A stretch of DNA of 54,752 bases. It comes from Pseudomonadota bacterium. GTDB lineage: Bacteria > Pseudomonadota > Gammaproteobacteria > Xanthomonadales > Rhodanobacteraceae. The notes under the pieces were generated by a model that saw nothing but the letters and a program-made list of their open reading frames with translations, was not told the origin of the DNA and did not search any database. The DNA lies in contig JAFEFS010000064.1 of the NCBI GenBank assembly GCA_018240465.1, positions 1 through 54,752 of the forward strand, read 5' to 3'. Every line of letters begins with the position of its first letter. The stretch's first letter is position 1. Shown one piece after another: positions 43,067 to 51,073 of the stretch. Made by a program: the position numbers and the translations under genes.

Positions 43067-43846
43067 TCAGTTCAGGATGTGCAGTCCGGCGTCGACGAGC
43101 AGCGTGTCGCCGGTGATCGCGCCCGCGGCATCGCTGCACAGGAAAGCGCAGATTGCGCCGACGTCGTCGAGGTCGATCAGGCGGCGCAGCGGTGCGCGCC
43201 GGGCGGACTCGTCGAGCAGCGCGTCGAAATGCGCGATGCCGGAGGCCGCGCGCGTCGCCACCGGCCCCGGCGACACCGCGTTGACGCGGATGCCGGCCGG
43301 ACCGAGCTCGGCGGCGAGATAGCGCACGGACGATTCGAGCGCGGCCTTGACCGGACCCATCATGCCGTAGTTCGCGATCACCTCATCGGCGCCGAGATAG
43401 CTCAACGTGACGATGCTGCCGCCGTCGCGCATCAGCGGCTCGGCCAGCCGCGTCATGCGCAGCAGGGAATGACAGGAGACGTCCATCGCGCGCGCGAAGC
43501 CGGCGCGCGAGCAGTCGACGACACGGCCGTGCAAGTCGTCCTTGGGCGCGAAGGCGATCGAGTGGAGCAGGAAGTCGAGCCGGCCCCATTGCCGTGCGAT
43601 CGCGGCAAAGACCGCTTCGAGCTGGCCTTCCTGTTCGACATCGAGAGGCAGCGCGATCGGTGCGTCGATTTGTTTCGCGAGCGGTTCGACGAAGGGCCGC
43701 GCCTTGTCGTTGAGCCAGGTCACCGCGAGTTGCGCGCCGGCCGCATGGCAACGCTGCGCGCAGCCCCAGGCGAGGCTGTTCTCGTTGGCGATGCCGACAA
43801 TGAGACCGCGCTTGCCGGCGAGGTTGACGATGCGCGTGGCGCCCAT
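43067..43846 (-). CDS. fabI: Enoyl-ACP reductase (NADH), FabI
   Basis: A 259-aa short-chain dehydrogenase-like protein. The N-terminal GKRGLIVGIANENSLAWGCA is the FabI form of the nucleotide loop; the catalytic Tyr-x6-Lys is in NYGMMGPVKAAL. SIAFAPK and RVNAVSPGPVATRAASGI are family segments. It reduces enoyl-ACP in fatty acid elongation. Its ATG is one base after the phaC stop, so it is coupled to PHA synthase and, through it, to an FNR-type promoter. A second fabI elsewhere in the genome is likely; this one would be the low-oxygen copy. Confidence 0.9.
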   Translation of the reverse strand: MGATRIVNLAGKRGLIVGIANENSLAWGCAQRCHAAGAQLAVTWLNDKARPFVEPLAKQIDAPIALPLDVEQEGQLEAVFAAIARQWGRLDFLLHSIAFAPKDDLHGRVVDCSRAGFARAMDVSCHSLLRMTRLAEPLMRDGGSIVTLSYLGADEVIANYGMMGPVKAALESSVRYLAAELGPAGIRVNAVSPGPVATRAASGIAHFDALLDESARRAPLRRLIDLDDVGAICAFLCSDAAGAITGDTLLVDAGLHILN

Positions 43847-43847
43847 C

Positions 43848-45599
43848 TCACTTCTCCAGCACGTAGCGGCCGGGCGCGTCGTCGACGGCGGCATGGCCCT
43901 TGGTGCCGATCTTCGGCGGCACGAGCGGCGCGCCCGAACGCGCGTCCAGCCACGCGCACCATTCGGGCCACCAGGAGCCGTCCTTGTGCGCCGCCCGCGC
44001 CTGCCATTGCTCGGGCGACTCGTAGGGCGCGCCCTCGGCACGCGTGCGCAGCAAATAGCTGCGGTGCGGGTGACCGGGCTCGCTGACGATGCCGGCATTG
44101 TGTCCACCCGAAGTCAGCACGAAAGTGATCTCGGCGACGGTTTCGTAGTGCAGCTTGTAGACCGAATGCCACGGCGCGACGTGGTCGGTCATCGTGCCGA
44201 CGCAGAAGATGGGCAGGCGGATGTCGCTCAGCGCGACCGGCTTGCCGCCGACCGGATAGCGTCCTTCGGCGAGGTCGTCGTCGAGGAACAGCCGGCGCAG
44301 GTATTCCGAATGCATGCGCGCCGGCATCCGTGTCGCGTCGGCGTTCCAGGCCATCAGGTCGTTCGTTGCCTCGCGCTCGCCCATCAGGTAGTTGCCGACC
44401 AGCTTCGACCAGAGCAGATCGTACGAACGTAACATCTGGAACGCGCCGGCCATCTGCTGCGCGGTGAGATAGCCGGTCTGCGCCATCTGGTCTTCGAGAT
44501 AGCTGACCTGACTCTCGTCGATGAACAGGGCGAGTTCGCCAGGCTCGCTGAACTCGGTCTGCGCGGCGAGCAGGGTCATCGAGGCGAGGCGGTCGTCGCC
44601 GTCGCGCGCCATCGCCGCCGCACCGATCGACAGCAGGGTGCCGCCGAGACAGTAGCCGGCAGCGTGGATCTTCTTCTTCGGCGCGATCGCGGATACCGCG
44701 TCGAGCGCGGCCATCAGGCCGAGGTCGAGATAGTCCTGCATGCCGAGGTTGCGTTCGGCCGTGCCCGGGTTCTTCCACGAGACGCAGAACACGGTGTGCC
44801 CCTGGTCGACCAGGTACTTGATCAGCGAATTGCCCGGCGACAGGTCGAGGATGTAGTACTTCATGATCCACGCCGGCACGATCAGGATCGGCTCGGGCCG
44901 CACCTTGGCCGTGGTCGGCGAGTACTGGATCAGTTCGATGAGGCGGTTGCGCAGCACGACCTTGCCCGGCGTGACCGCGACATCGCGCCCGGGCGCGAAA
45001 TGCTCGACGCCGGCCGGCGGCTGGCCCGAGACGAGGCGCTGCATGTCGTCGAACGCGTTGAGCGCGCCGCGCACGAGATTGGCGCCGCCTTGGCGCGCGG
45101 TCCGGTCCAGCACGAGCGGATTGGTGGCAAGGAAATTGCCCGGCGAGAACACGTCGAGCCACTGCCGGGCTGCGAAGGCGACCACGTTGGCGTGATGCTC
45201 GGACACGCCGCGCACGTCGCGCGCGGCGGCGGCCCAGTACTTTTCTGCCGAGCGGAAGGCTTGCTGCAGCGCGACGAACGGCCAGCGTTGCCATTCGGGC
45301 GCATCGAAGCGACGGTCGCGCCCGGCCGGCTCGACGCAAGGCTGCGACCCGGAGCCGCCGGAGACGAAGGAATCGCGCAAGCAGTGGTTCCATTCGACGA
45401 TTTCGCCCAGTGCCAGGCGCTGCAATTCGAGCTGTTTGCCCGGCGAAACGGCCAGATGCATGGCCCAGTCGAGAAAGGCGAGGAGGCACGAAGCGGGTGA
45501 AACGGACGCGGTAATCCGCGCGAGGTCGGCATGGAATCGTTGGTCGAGGCGCTTCGTGTCGAACGGTGCGGCGGATTCGAAAGCAGCTGGGGCTGGCAT
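43848..45599 (-). CDS. phaC: Polyhydroxyalkanoate synthase (class I-like)
   Basis: A 583-aa PhaC with the lipase-like box GYCLGG and nucleophile Cys317, the catalytic aspartate in VGTMTDHVAPW and histidine in TSGGHNAGIV. The family segment LIVPAWIMKYYILDLSP and WKNPG are present. It polymerises (R)-3-hydroxyacyl-CoA into storage granules in the cytoplasm. It heads phaC-fabI-hlyD-rbbA-permease-maoC/pta-ackA, all within 18 bases of each other. The predicted leader of 21 bases has no clear Shine-Dalgarno. No phaA/phaB is present; the MaoC domain downstream could supply the monomer. Confidence 0.93.
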   Translation of the reverse strand: MPAPAAFESAAPFDTKRLDQRFHADLARITASVSPASCLLAFLDWAMHLAVSPGKQLELQRLALGEIVEWNHCLRDSFVSGGSGSQPCVEPAGRDRRFDAPEWQRWPFVALQQAFRSAEKYWAAAARDVRGVSEHHANVVAFAARQWLDVFSPGNFLATNPLVLDRTARQGGANLVRGALNAFDDMQRLVSGQPPAGVEHFAPGRDVAVTPGKVVLRNRLIELIQYSPTTAKVRPEPILIVPAWIMKYYILDLSPGNSLIKYLVDQGHTVFCVSWKNPGTAERNLGMQDYLDLGLMAALDAVSAIAPKKKIHAAGYCLGGTLLSIGAAAMARDGDDRLASMTLLAAQTEFSEPGELALFIDESQVSYLEDQMAQTGYLTAQQMAGAFQMLRSYDLLWSKLVGNYLMGEREATNDLMAWNADATRMPARMHSEYLRRLFLDDDLAEGRYPVGGKPVALSDIRLPIFCVGTMTDHVAPWHSVYKLHYETVAEITFVLTSGGHNAGIVSEPGHPHRSYLLRTRAEGAPYESPEQWQARAAHKDGSWWPEWCAWLDARSGAPLVPPKIGTKGHAAVDDAPGRYVLEK

Positions 45600-45654
45600 G
45601 GTGATGATTCGGAGCGGAGAGCGGTGAGACTAGGTTACGGCATGCAAACTTGGC

Positions 45655-45668
45655 TTGATCGAGGTCAA
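45655..45668 (-). promoter_or_regulatory. FNR/ANR-type box, phaC operon promoter
   Basis: TTGATCGAGGTCAA. TAGTCT on the minus strand (45627-45632) is exactly 32 bases from the centre; predicted start 45620. Confidence 0.87.
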
Positions 45669-45718
45669 GAAATTGTGCATTGCGTCAAGACTATAGCGTA
45701 TGGTTCACGCAGGCAATC

Positions 45719-45732
45719 TTGATCCGCGTCAA
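45719..45732 (+). promoter_or_regulatory. FNR/ANR-type box, beta-CASP/phosphoketolase promoter
   Basis: TTGATCCGCGTCAA. The same hexamer TAGTCT as at the phaC promoter occurs at 45755-45760, exactly 32 bases from the centre; predicted start 45767, with a 52-base leader. The two box centres of this divergent pair are 64 bases apart. Confidence 0.85.
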
Positions 45733-45818
45733 GTACGGCGTCCGGGCAGGCGCCTAGTCTTGCGCCTGCCAACCCCGCAATTGTCCGTCATCCGGCGGCC
45801 AATCGAACAAGGATGAGG

Positions 45819-47180
45819 ATGCAGATCCAGTTTCTCGGCGCAGCCGGCACGGTCACCGGTTCCAAGTACCTGCTCGGCGCCGGCGACACGCGCGTGCTCG
45901 TCGACTGCGGTCTGTTTCAGGGGCTCAAGCAATTGCGCCTGCGCAACTGGTCGGCGCTGCCGGTGGAGCCTTCGGCGATCGGCGCGGTGGTGCTGACGCA
46001 CGCGCATCTGGACCATTCCGGTTACCTGCCGCTGCTGGTCAAGCGTGGTTTCCGCGGCCGCATCTACTGCACGGCGGCGACGTTCGAATTGTGCAAGCTG
46101 CTGCTGCCCGACAGCGGGCGCCTGCAGGAAGAAGACGCCGAATACGCGAACCGGCACGGATTTTCCAAACACAATCCGGCGCTGCCGCTGTATGACGAAG
46201 AGGACGCGCTGAAGTCGCTGCGCCAGTTCCATCCGGTCGGCTACGAACAGACGATCGATCTCGGCGGCGGGCTGCAGGCGCAACTCGCACCGGCAGGACA
46301 CATCCTCGGCTCGGCTTTCGTCAGCGTGAGCGATGGCCGGCGGCGCGTCGTGTTCTCGGGCGATCTCGGTCGTCAGAACGATCCGGTCATGCGCGCGCCG
46401 CGCGCCCCCGATGCCGCCGACTATCTGTTGATCGAGTCGACCTATGGCGATCGCCTGCATCCGCCAATCGATCCCGGCGACGAACTCGAACCGATCATCG
46501 CGCGCACGATCCGGCGCGGCGGCGTGGTCGTGGTGCCGTCGTTCGCGGTCGGGCGCGCGCAGTCGCTGCTGCACAGCATCGCGCGGCTCAAGGCGGCGGC
46601 GCGCATTCCACCCGATCTGCCGGTGTACCTGAACAGTCCGATGGCGGTCGACGTGACCGGGCTTTACCACCGGTTCCACCAGGAGCACCGCCTCGACGAA
46701 GCGCAATGCAAGGCGATGTGCCGGGTGGCGAAGTACGTCAACACGGTAGAGGAATCCAAACATCTGAACACGTTGCAGCGGCCGATGATCCTGATCGCCG
46801 CAAGCGGCATGGCGACCGGCGGGCGCGTTGTCCACCATCTCAAGGCGTTTGCGCCGGATTCGCGCAACACGATCCTATTTTCCGGATACCAGGCTGCGGG
46901 CACGCGCGGCGCGGCGATGCTGGGTGGCGCGAAAACGATCCGCATCCACGGCGGCGATGTGGCGGTGCGCGCCGAGGTCGCCACGTTGTCCGCGCTGTCG
47001 GCGCACGCCGACTACGCCGACAGCCTGACCTGGATGCGGCAATTCCGCGCCGCGCCGAAGACCACGTTCGTCACCCATGGCGAGCCGGTCGCCGCGGACG
47101 CCTTGCGCCAGCATATCGAACACGAGTTGCATTGGCAGGTACACGTTCCCGAACACTGCGAGAGCAGCAAACTCGACTGA
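45819..47180 (+). CDS. Metallo-beta-lactamase/beta-CASP RNA nuclease-like protein
   Basis: A 453-aa protein with motif 2 THAHLDHSG (His61, His63, Asp65, His66), motif 3 PAGHILGSAF, motif 4 FSGDLGRQ, and the beta-CASP motifs A to C: ESTYGDR, LIAASGMATGGRV and HGE near the end (VTHGEPVAA). These are the marks of CPSF73-like bacterial RNases. GGATGAGG around 45813 leaves two ATGs; 45819 gives the canonical start with AAGG at the right distance. It is followed 8 bases later by phosphoketolase, an unusual pairing that suggests RNA processing or decay is adjusted under low oxygen. Confidence 0.9.
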   Translation: MQIQFLGAAGTVTGSKYLLGAGDTRVLVDCGLFQGLKQLRLRNWSALPVEPSAIGAVVLTHAHLDHSGYLPLLVKRGFRGRIYCTAATFELCKLLLPDSGRLQEEDAEYANRHGFSKHNPALPLYDEEDALKSLRQFHPVGYEQTIDLGGGLQAQLAPAGHILGSAFVSVSDGRRRVVFSGDLGRQNDPVMRAPRAPDAADYLLIESTYGDRLHPPIDPGDELEPIIARTIRRGGVVVVPSFAVGRAQSLLHSIARLKAAARIPPDLPVYLNSPMAVDVTGLYHRFHQEHRLDEAQCKAMCRVAKYVNTVEESKHLNTLQRPMILIAASGMATGGRVVHHLKAFAPDSRNTILFSGYQAAGTRGAAMLGGAKTIRIHGGDVAVRAEVATLSALSAHADYADSLTWMRQFRAAPKTTFVTHGEPVAADALRQHIEHELHWQVHVPEHCESSKLD

Positions 47181-47188
47181 GACAGGAC

Positions 47189-49636
47189 ATGCGTAGCATC
47201 GAAAGGTTTTCCGCCGAAGAAGATGCGCGCGCGTTGCGCGCCCGCGATCAGGAATTCGCCGCCTGGGCGCAAGGCTGTGGCGCAATCCGCCACGTCGCGG
47301 AGACGCAATTGCGCGTCTACGACATGCATCAGGCGCTGGCCGCGCGCCATGTCGCCGGCGACGGTGTGCCGTTCTTCCGGATGCTGCGTGCGCTCGACCG
47401 AGTGACGAACGCGGCGATGTGGCTGGTCGCTCACATGACCTACGCCATGCATGTATATCTGGACGGCAGGTCGCTGCAGGCGGCGGATTTCAAGGTAAAC
47501 CCGCAGGGTCACATGGGTGGTTCGCTCAACATGGTGCCGGCCTACGCGGGCTACCTTGCCGTGAACGCGCTGACCGGCATCACGCGCGGCTGGTTGATGG
47601 GGCAGGGGCATTGCGTGTCGGCGGTGGATGCGCTCAACGTGCTCGTCGGCAACATGACGCCGGCACATGCCGAGCGATACGGCTTGTCCGACCGGCAACT
47701 CTCGCGCATGGCCCAGGACTTCTACAGCTATCGACTCGCCGCGGACGGTTCGCCGGAATCGCCGCTCGGCAGCCACGTCAACATCCATACCGCCGGCGCG
47801 ATCCTCGAGGGGGGCTTTCTCGGCTTCGCCGAACTGCTCCATGTGCATATGCCGCTGTCCGGGGAGCGCCTGACGGCGTTCCTCTCCGACGGCGCATTCG
47901 AGGAACAGCGCGGTGGCGACTGGGCGCCGCGCTGGTGGCGCGCGCAGGATTGCGGCATGGTCACGCCGATCCTGATCTCCAACGGCCGCCGAATCGACCA
48001 GCGCACGCTGGCCTCGCAGGAAGGCGGCCCGACCTGGCTTTCGCAGCACCTCAAACTCAACGGTTACGATCCCGTCGTGTTCGACGGTCGCGACCCGGCC
48101 GCGTTCGCCTGGGCGATCTGGATGATGGAGGAGCGCCTGCAGCTTTGCATCGACCGTGCACATGCGGGCACGATGCGCTATCCCGCGCCTCTGCCGTATG
48201 GCATTGCGGTCGCGCCCAAAGGCGCGGGATTCCACGGCGAAGGCACGAATGCCGCGCACGGCACGCCGCTGGGGGCAAACCCCTATTTCTCGCCGACCGC
48301 ACGGGAACATTTCAACGCATCGGCGCGGCGTCTGTGGGTACCAGCGGCGGAACTCGCGGCGGCCGTCGATTGTTTCGGCAGGCACCGGGAGCGCGTGCGC
48401 GAACGCGACAATCCGATCGCCCACCGCGATGTCGCGCAGGTCGAAATTCACCCCGCGTGGCGCGAGTTGACGAATGCGGCGCCAATGGTTTCCGCGATGC
48501 AGGCGATCGACGATGCGTTTGTCGCCGCAGTACGGGCGAATCCGAACCTGCGCCCGCGCTTCGGCAATCCGGACGAAAGCCGTTCCAACCATATGGTGCG
48601 CACGCTCGAACTGCTCAAGCACCGCGTCTGCGACGTCGAACTCGCCGACCAGGAGGCGGTCGACGGTGGCGTCATCACTGCGCTCAACGAAGAGGCGGTG
48701 GTCTGCGCTGCCCTCGGCAACAAGGGCGGCATCAACATCGCCGTAACCTACGAAGCCTTCGCGGTGAAGATGCAGTCGGCATTGCGCCAGGAGATCGTCT
48801 TTGCCGCGCACGCGAAGGCTGCGGGGTACCCAGCGCGCTGGTTGTCGGTGCCGGTGGTGCTGACCTCGCACACCTGGGAGAACGGCAAGAACGAAGTTTC
48901 GCACCAGGACACGAGCATGGTCGAGGCGATGTTCGGCGAGTCGTCCGATATCGCGCGCGTGGTATTTCCGGTCGACTACAACAGCGCGGCCGCGACGATG
49001 CGCGAGGTGTATCGCACGCACGGCCAGATTTTCGCGATCGTTACTTCGAAAACCGAGATGCCATCCGTGTTCGGCGCGGACGATGCGCGCCGCCTCGTGG
49101 CCGACGGCGGCATACTGATGCGCCAGGCCGGTCACCGCATCGACGAGGCGGAGCTTGCGATCACCGCGATCGGCGCCTGCCAACTGCAGGAGGCGCTCAA
49201 GGCCTCGCAACGGCTGCGCCGGCGCGACGTTCCGCACCGCGTCGTCTGTCTGCTCGAACCGGCGCGCCTGCGCAGCGGTCGCACCGCGGCCGAGGAAACG
49301 CATACGAGCCTGGACCGCTGCGGCGGCGAACTGTACGCCGCGACCCGGGCGCAGGTGCTGCTCTGCCATACGCGGCCCGAGCCGATGCTGGGCTTGCTCC
49401 AGCCCATTCTTGCCGGTAGTGCGGTCGCCGCGCTTGGCTATCGCGGACGCGGCGGCACGCTGGACATGCAAGGCATGCTGTTCGCGAACGGCTGCAGTTG
49501 GGCGCACGTGCTGCGTGCCGCGGCGGGCCTGTTGCACATCGATCTTGCCGACCTGCTCGGCGAAGCCGAAATCGACGCGATCGAGGGCGTCGGCGACCCG
49601 CGCGTCATCACCGGCATGACGCCGCCGCAGACATGA
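47189..49636 (+). CDS. Phosphoketolase family protein (xylulose-5-P/fructose-6-P)
   Basis: An 815-aa thiamine-diphosphate enzyme, normal length for bacterial phosphoketolases. Conserved segments are NPQGHMGGSLNMVPAYAGYL, WLMGQGHCVSAVDALN, AFEEQRGGDWAPRWWR, SHQDTSMVEAMFGESSDIARV (cited as HQDTSMVEAMFGE) and VTSKTEMPSVF. It splits xylulose-5-phosphate, and possibly fructose-6-phosphate, with phosphate to acetyl phosphate plus a triose or tetrose phosphate. AckA in this window can then form ATP. N-terminal 30 residues are less conserved; the ATG at 47189 has AGGA close upstream. The symbol xfp/xpk is avoided because substrate range is unknown. Confidence 0.93.
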   Translation: MRSIERFSAEEDARALRARDQEFAAWAQGCGAIRHVAETQLRVYDMHQALAARHVAGDGVPFFRMLRALDRVTNAAMWLVAHMTYAMHVYLDGRSLQAADFKVNPQGHMGGSLNMVPAYAGYLAVNALTGITRGWLMGQGHCVSAVDALNVLVGNMTPAHAERYGLSDRQLSRMAQDFYSYRLAADGSPESPLGSHVNIHTAGAILEGGFLGFAELLHVHMPLSGERLTAFLSDGAFEEQRGGDWAPRWWRAQDCGMVTPILISNGRRIDQRTLASQEGGPTWLSQHLKLNGYDPVVFDGRDPAAFAWAIWMMEERLQLCIDRAHAGTMRYPAPLPYGIAVAPKGAGFHGEGTNAAHGTPLGANPYFSPTAREHFNASARRLWVPAAELAAAVDCFGRHRERVRERDNPIAHRDVAQVEIHPAWRELTNAAPMVSAMQAIDDAFVAAVRANPNLRPRFGNPDESRSNHMVRTLELLKHRVCDVELADQEAVDGGVITALNEEAVVCAALGNKGGINIAVTYEAFAVKMQSALRQEIVFAAHAKAAGYPARWLSVPVVLTSHTWENGKNEVSHQDTSMVEAMFGESSDIARVVFPVDYNSAAATMREVYRTHGQIFAIVTSKTEMPSVFGADDARRLVADGGILMRQAGHRIDEAELAITAIGACQLQEALKASQRLRRRDVPHRVVCLLEPARLRSGRTAAEETHTSLDRCGGELYAATRAQVLLCHTRPEPMLGLLQPILAGSAVAALGYRGRGGTLDMQGMLFANGCSWAHVLRAAAGLLHIDLADLLGEAEIDAIEGVGDPRVITGMTPPQT

Positions 49637-49652
49637 TCCCGTTCCGCCACGT

Positions 49653-49666
49653 TTGACGCGGATCAA
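49653..49666 (+). promoter_or_regulatory. FNR/ANR-type box, two-domain Usp promoter
   Basis: TTGACGCGGATCAA, identical to the box at 10564-10577. CAATAT (49689-49694) is at -10 spacing; predicted start 49701, 27 bases before the ATG at 49728. Confidence 0.75.
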
Positions 49667-49727
49667 GATCGGGCGGCGCATCCCGGCGCAATATGGCATC
49701 CTCGATTGCAGTCTGGAGAAAACGGCC

Positions 49728-50561
49728 ATGCGTGACATTCTGGCGTACGCGAGCAACCACCAGACCTTTACTCCGAGCCTGTGCTACGCGGCGGCGCTGG
49801 CAAAACAATTCGAAGCCCGCCTCAATGCGCTCTATGTGCAGGAGCCGATCACCTACCTGCCTACCTACGCCGCGATCGGGCTGGTCGCCGAGATCGCCCG
49901 GTTCACCGAGGAGGAGGTCGAGGCGGCCCGGCAGAATGGCGCCAGGTTCACGCGTTGGGCATCCGATCGCGGCGTTGCCGAAAACGACTGGATGGTGGTC
50001 GAGGGCGCGCTCAAACCGGTGCTTGCCGAAATCTGCAATTGGCACGACTTGCTTGTGCTCGGCGTCGGCGGCGACAGCGGGTGGGGCAGCGTCGGGCGCG
50101 TCGGCGAGCTGTTGCTGAGCTGCGGTGCACCCTGCGTCGTCGTACCCGAGAGGTCGGCGATACCGACGTCGGAGGCGCGTCTGGCATCGATCGCCGTCGC
50201 CTGGAATGGTTCTCCGGAATCCGTGCGTGTCATCCACGCGGCACTGCCGCTGCTCGCGCGCGCGGACCGCGTTACCCTGATCGACGGCGAAACCGTCGAC
50301 CCGACGGCCAACCTGGTCCGCTTCTCACCGATGCGGATCGAACCGTACCTCGCCCGGCACGGCGTGAAAGTCGTCAGGCGCCGCCTTGAAGTCGGCGGCG
50401 ACGAGGCTGGTGCAGCGCTGCTCGCCGCCGCGCACGAAGCGCAGGCCGACCTGCTGGTCATGGGCGCCTACGGCAAGTCGCGGTTCTCCGAGTGGCTTCT
50501 CGGTGGCGCGACGCGCCATGTGCTCGAGTACGCGACGCTGCCGCTGTTCATGCGCCACTGA
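49728..50561 (+). CDS. Tandem-domain universal stress protein
   Basis: A 277-aa protein with two Usp domains. The first (about 1-140) lacks a clean ATP loop; the second (about 150-277) ends with GAYGKSRFSEWLLGGATRHVL, close to the G-x2-G-x9-G(S/T) nucleotide motif but with Gly in place of the final Ser/Thr. TGGAGA lies about 10 bases before the ATG. It has its own FNR-type box and converges on a small membrane-protein gene. One of three Usp genes in the window, all with the box. Confidence 0.88.
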   Translation: MRDILAYASNHQTFTPSLCYAAALAKQFEARLNALYVQEPITYLPTYAAIGLVAEIARFTEEEVEAARQNGARFTRWASDRGVAENDWMVVEGALKPVLAEICNWHDLLVLGVGGDSGWGSVGRVGELLLSCGAPCVVVPERSAIPTSEARLASIAVAWNGSPESVRVIHAALPLLARADRVTLIDGETVDPTANLVRFSPMRIEPYLARHGVKVVRRRLEVGGDEAGAALLAAAHEAQADLLVMGAYGKSRFSEWLLGGATRHVLEYATLPLFMRH

Positions 50562-50571
50562 TTGCAGGCCG

Positions 50572-50760
50572 TTAGCTCATCGCCTTGACCACGATGAGGA
50601 CGATGCCCACGCACAGGCAAAGACCGAGGAAAATCGCGCCGGCCCAGCCACGCGCGAATCCGCCACGCTTGCGCAGCAGCCAATTGAGCAGGGCGAGAAT
50701 GGCCATCGGCAATCCGAGTGCGATGCCGAGAACCAGATAGATCGGATCGAAAAGATTCAT
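50572..50760 (-). CDS. Small two-helix membrane protein, unknown function
   Basis: A 62-aa protein with two membrane helices (LVLGIALGLPMAILALLNWLL and GAIFLGLCLCVGIVLIVV) separated by a basic, glycine-rich loop RKRGGFARGWAG. I do not recognise it. It ends 10 bases from the Usp stop (convergent) and is divergent from the acetyltransferase; the nearer of the tandem boxes to it is at 50949-50962, about 195 bases upstream. Coding is supported by strict hydrophobic patterning and an ATG in a short clean frame. Confidence 0.55.
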   Translation of the reverse strand: MNLFDPIYLVLGIALGLPMAILALLNWLLRKRGGFARGWAGAIFLGLCLCVGIVLIVVKAMS

Positions 50761-50948
50761 GTGGTAGCCCCTGGGTTCAGCGTCCCGATGCTGTCTGGAC
50801 AATGGCCGGTCGCGGCCGCACCCGGCGCAGCCTGGACTGACCGGGAACTTGATCGCTGCGCCTCGATTGCATCACGCCGATGGCCTCGCGCAGCCTGGAA
50901 ACCGTCGTCTCATGCATGCTCAACATGGCCCGACGGACGCGAGGCGTC

Positions 50949-50962
50949 TTGACCTGGATCAT
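50949..50962. promoter_or_regulatory. FNR/ANR-type box, distal copy of a tandem pair
   Basis: TTGACCTGGATCAT. Its centre is exactly 41 bases before that of the next box. It could be the upstream site of the acetyltransferase promoter or serve the divergent 62-aa gene at about 195 bases. Confidence 0.65.
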
Positions 50963-50989
50963 GATCGCAGCATCGACGCGCGATCGAAA

Positions 50990-51003
50990 TTGACCTGGAT
51001 CAA
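50990..51003 (+). promoter_or_regulatory. FNR/ANR-type box, GNAT acetyltransferase promoter
   Basis: TTGACCTGGATCAA, with both half-sites intact. CAGATT (51026-51031) is 32 bases from the centre; predicted start 51038, 36 bases before the ATG, with GGAGAT at 51061. Confidence 0.78.
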
Positions 51004-51073
51004 CACCGGCCTGGCGCGTGCGGAGCAGATTGCGATACAGCGTCATCCGACCCATCCAGTGGAGATACCGACC

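Noticed and set aside
39917..44086. A 1389-codon plus-strand frame antisense to rbbA, hlyD and fabI
   Set aside because: Same reason: no motif, low complexity, and strongly conserved genes on the opposite strand.
50849..51073. N-terminal extension of the GNAT acetyltransferase
   Set aside because: The upstream open frame runs through both FNR-type boxes and the predicted -10, and a good ribosome binding site precedes the ATG at 51074.
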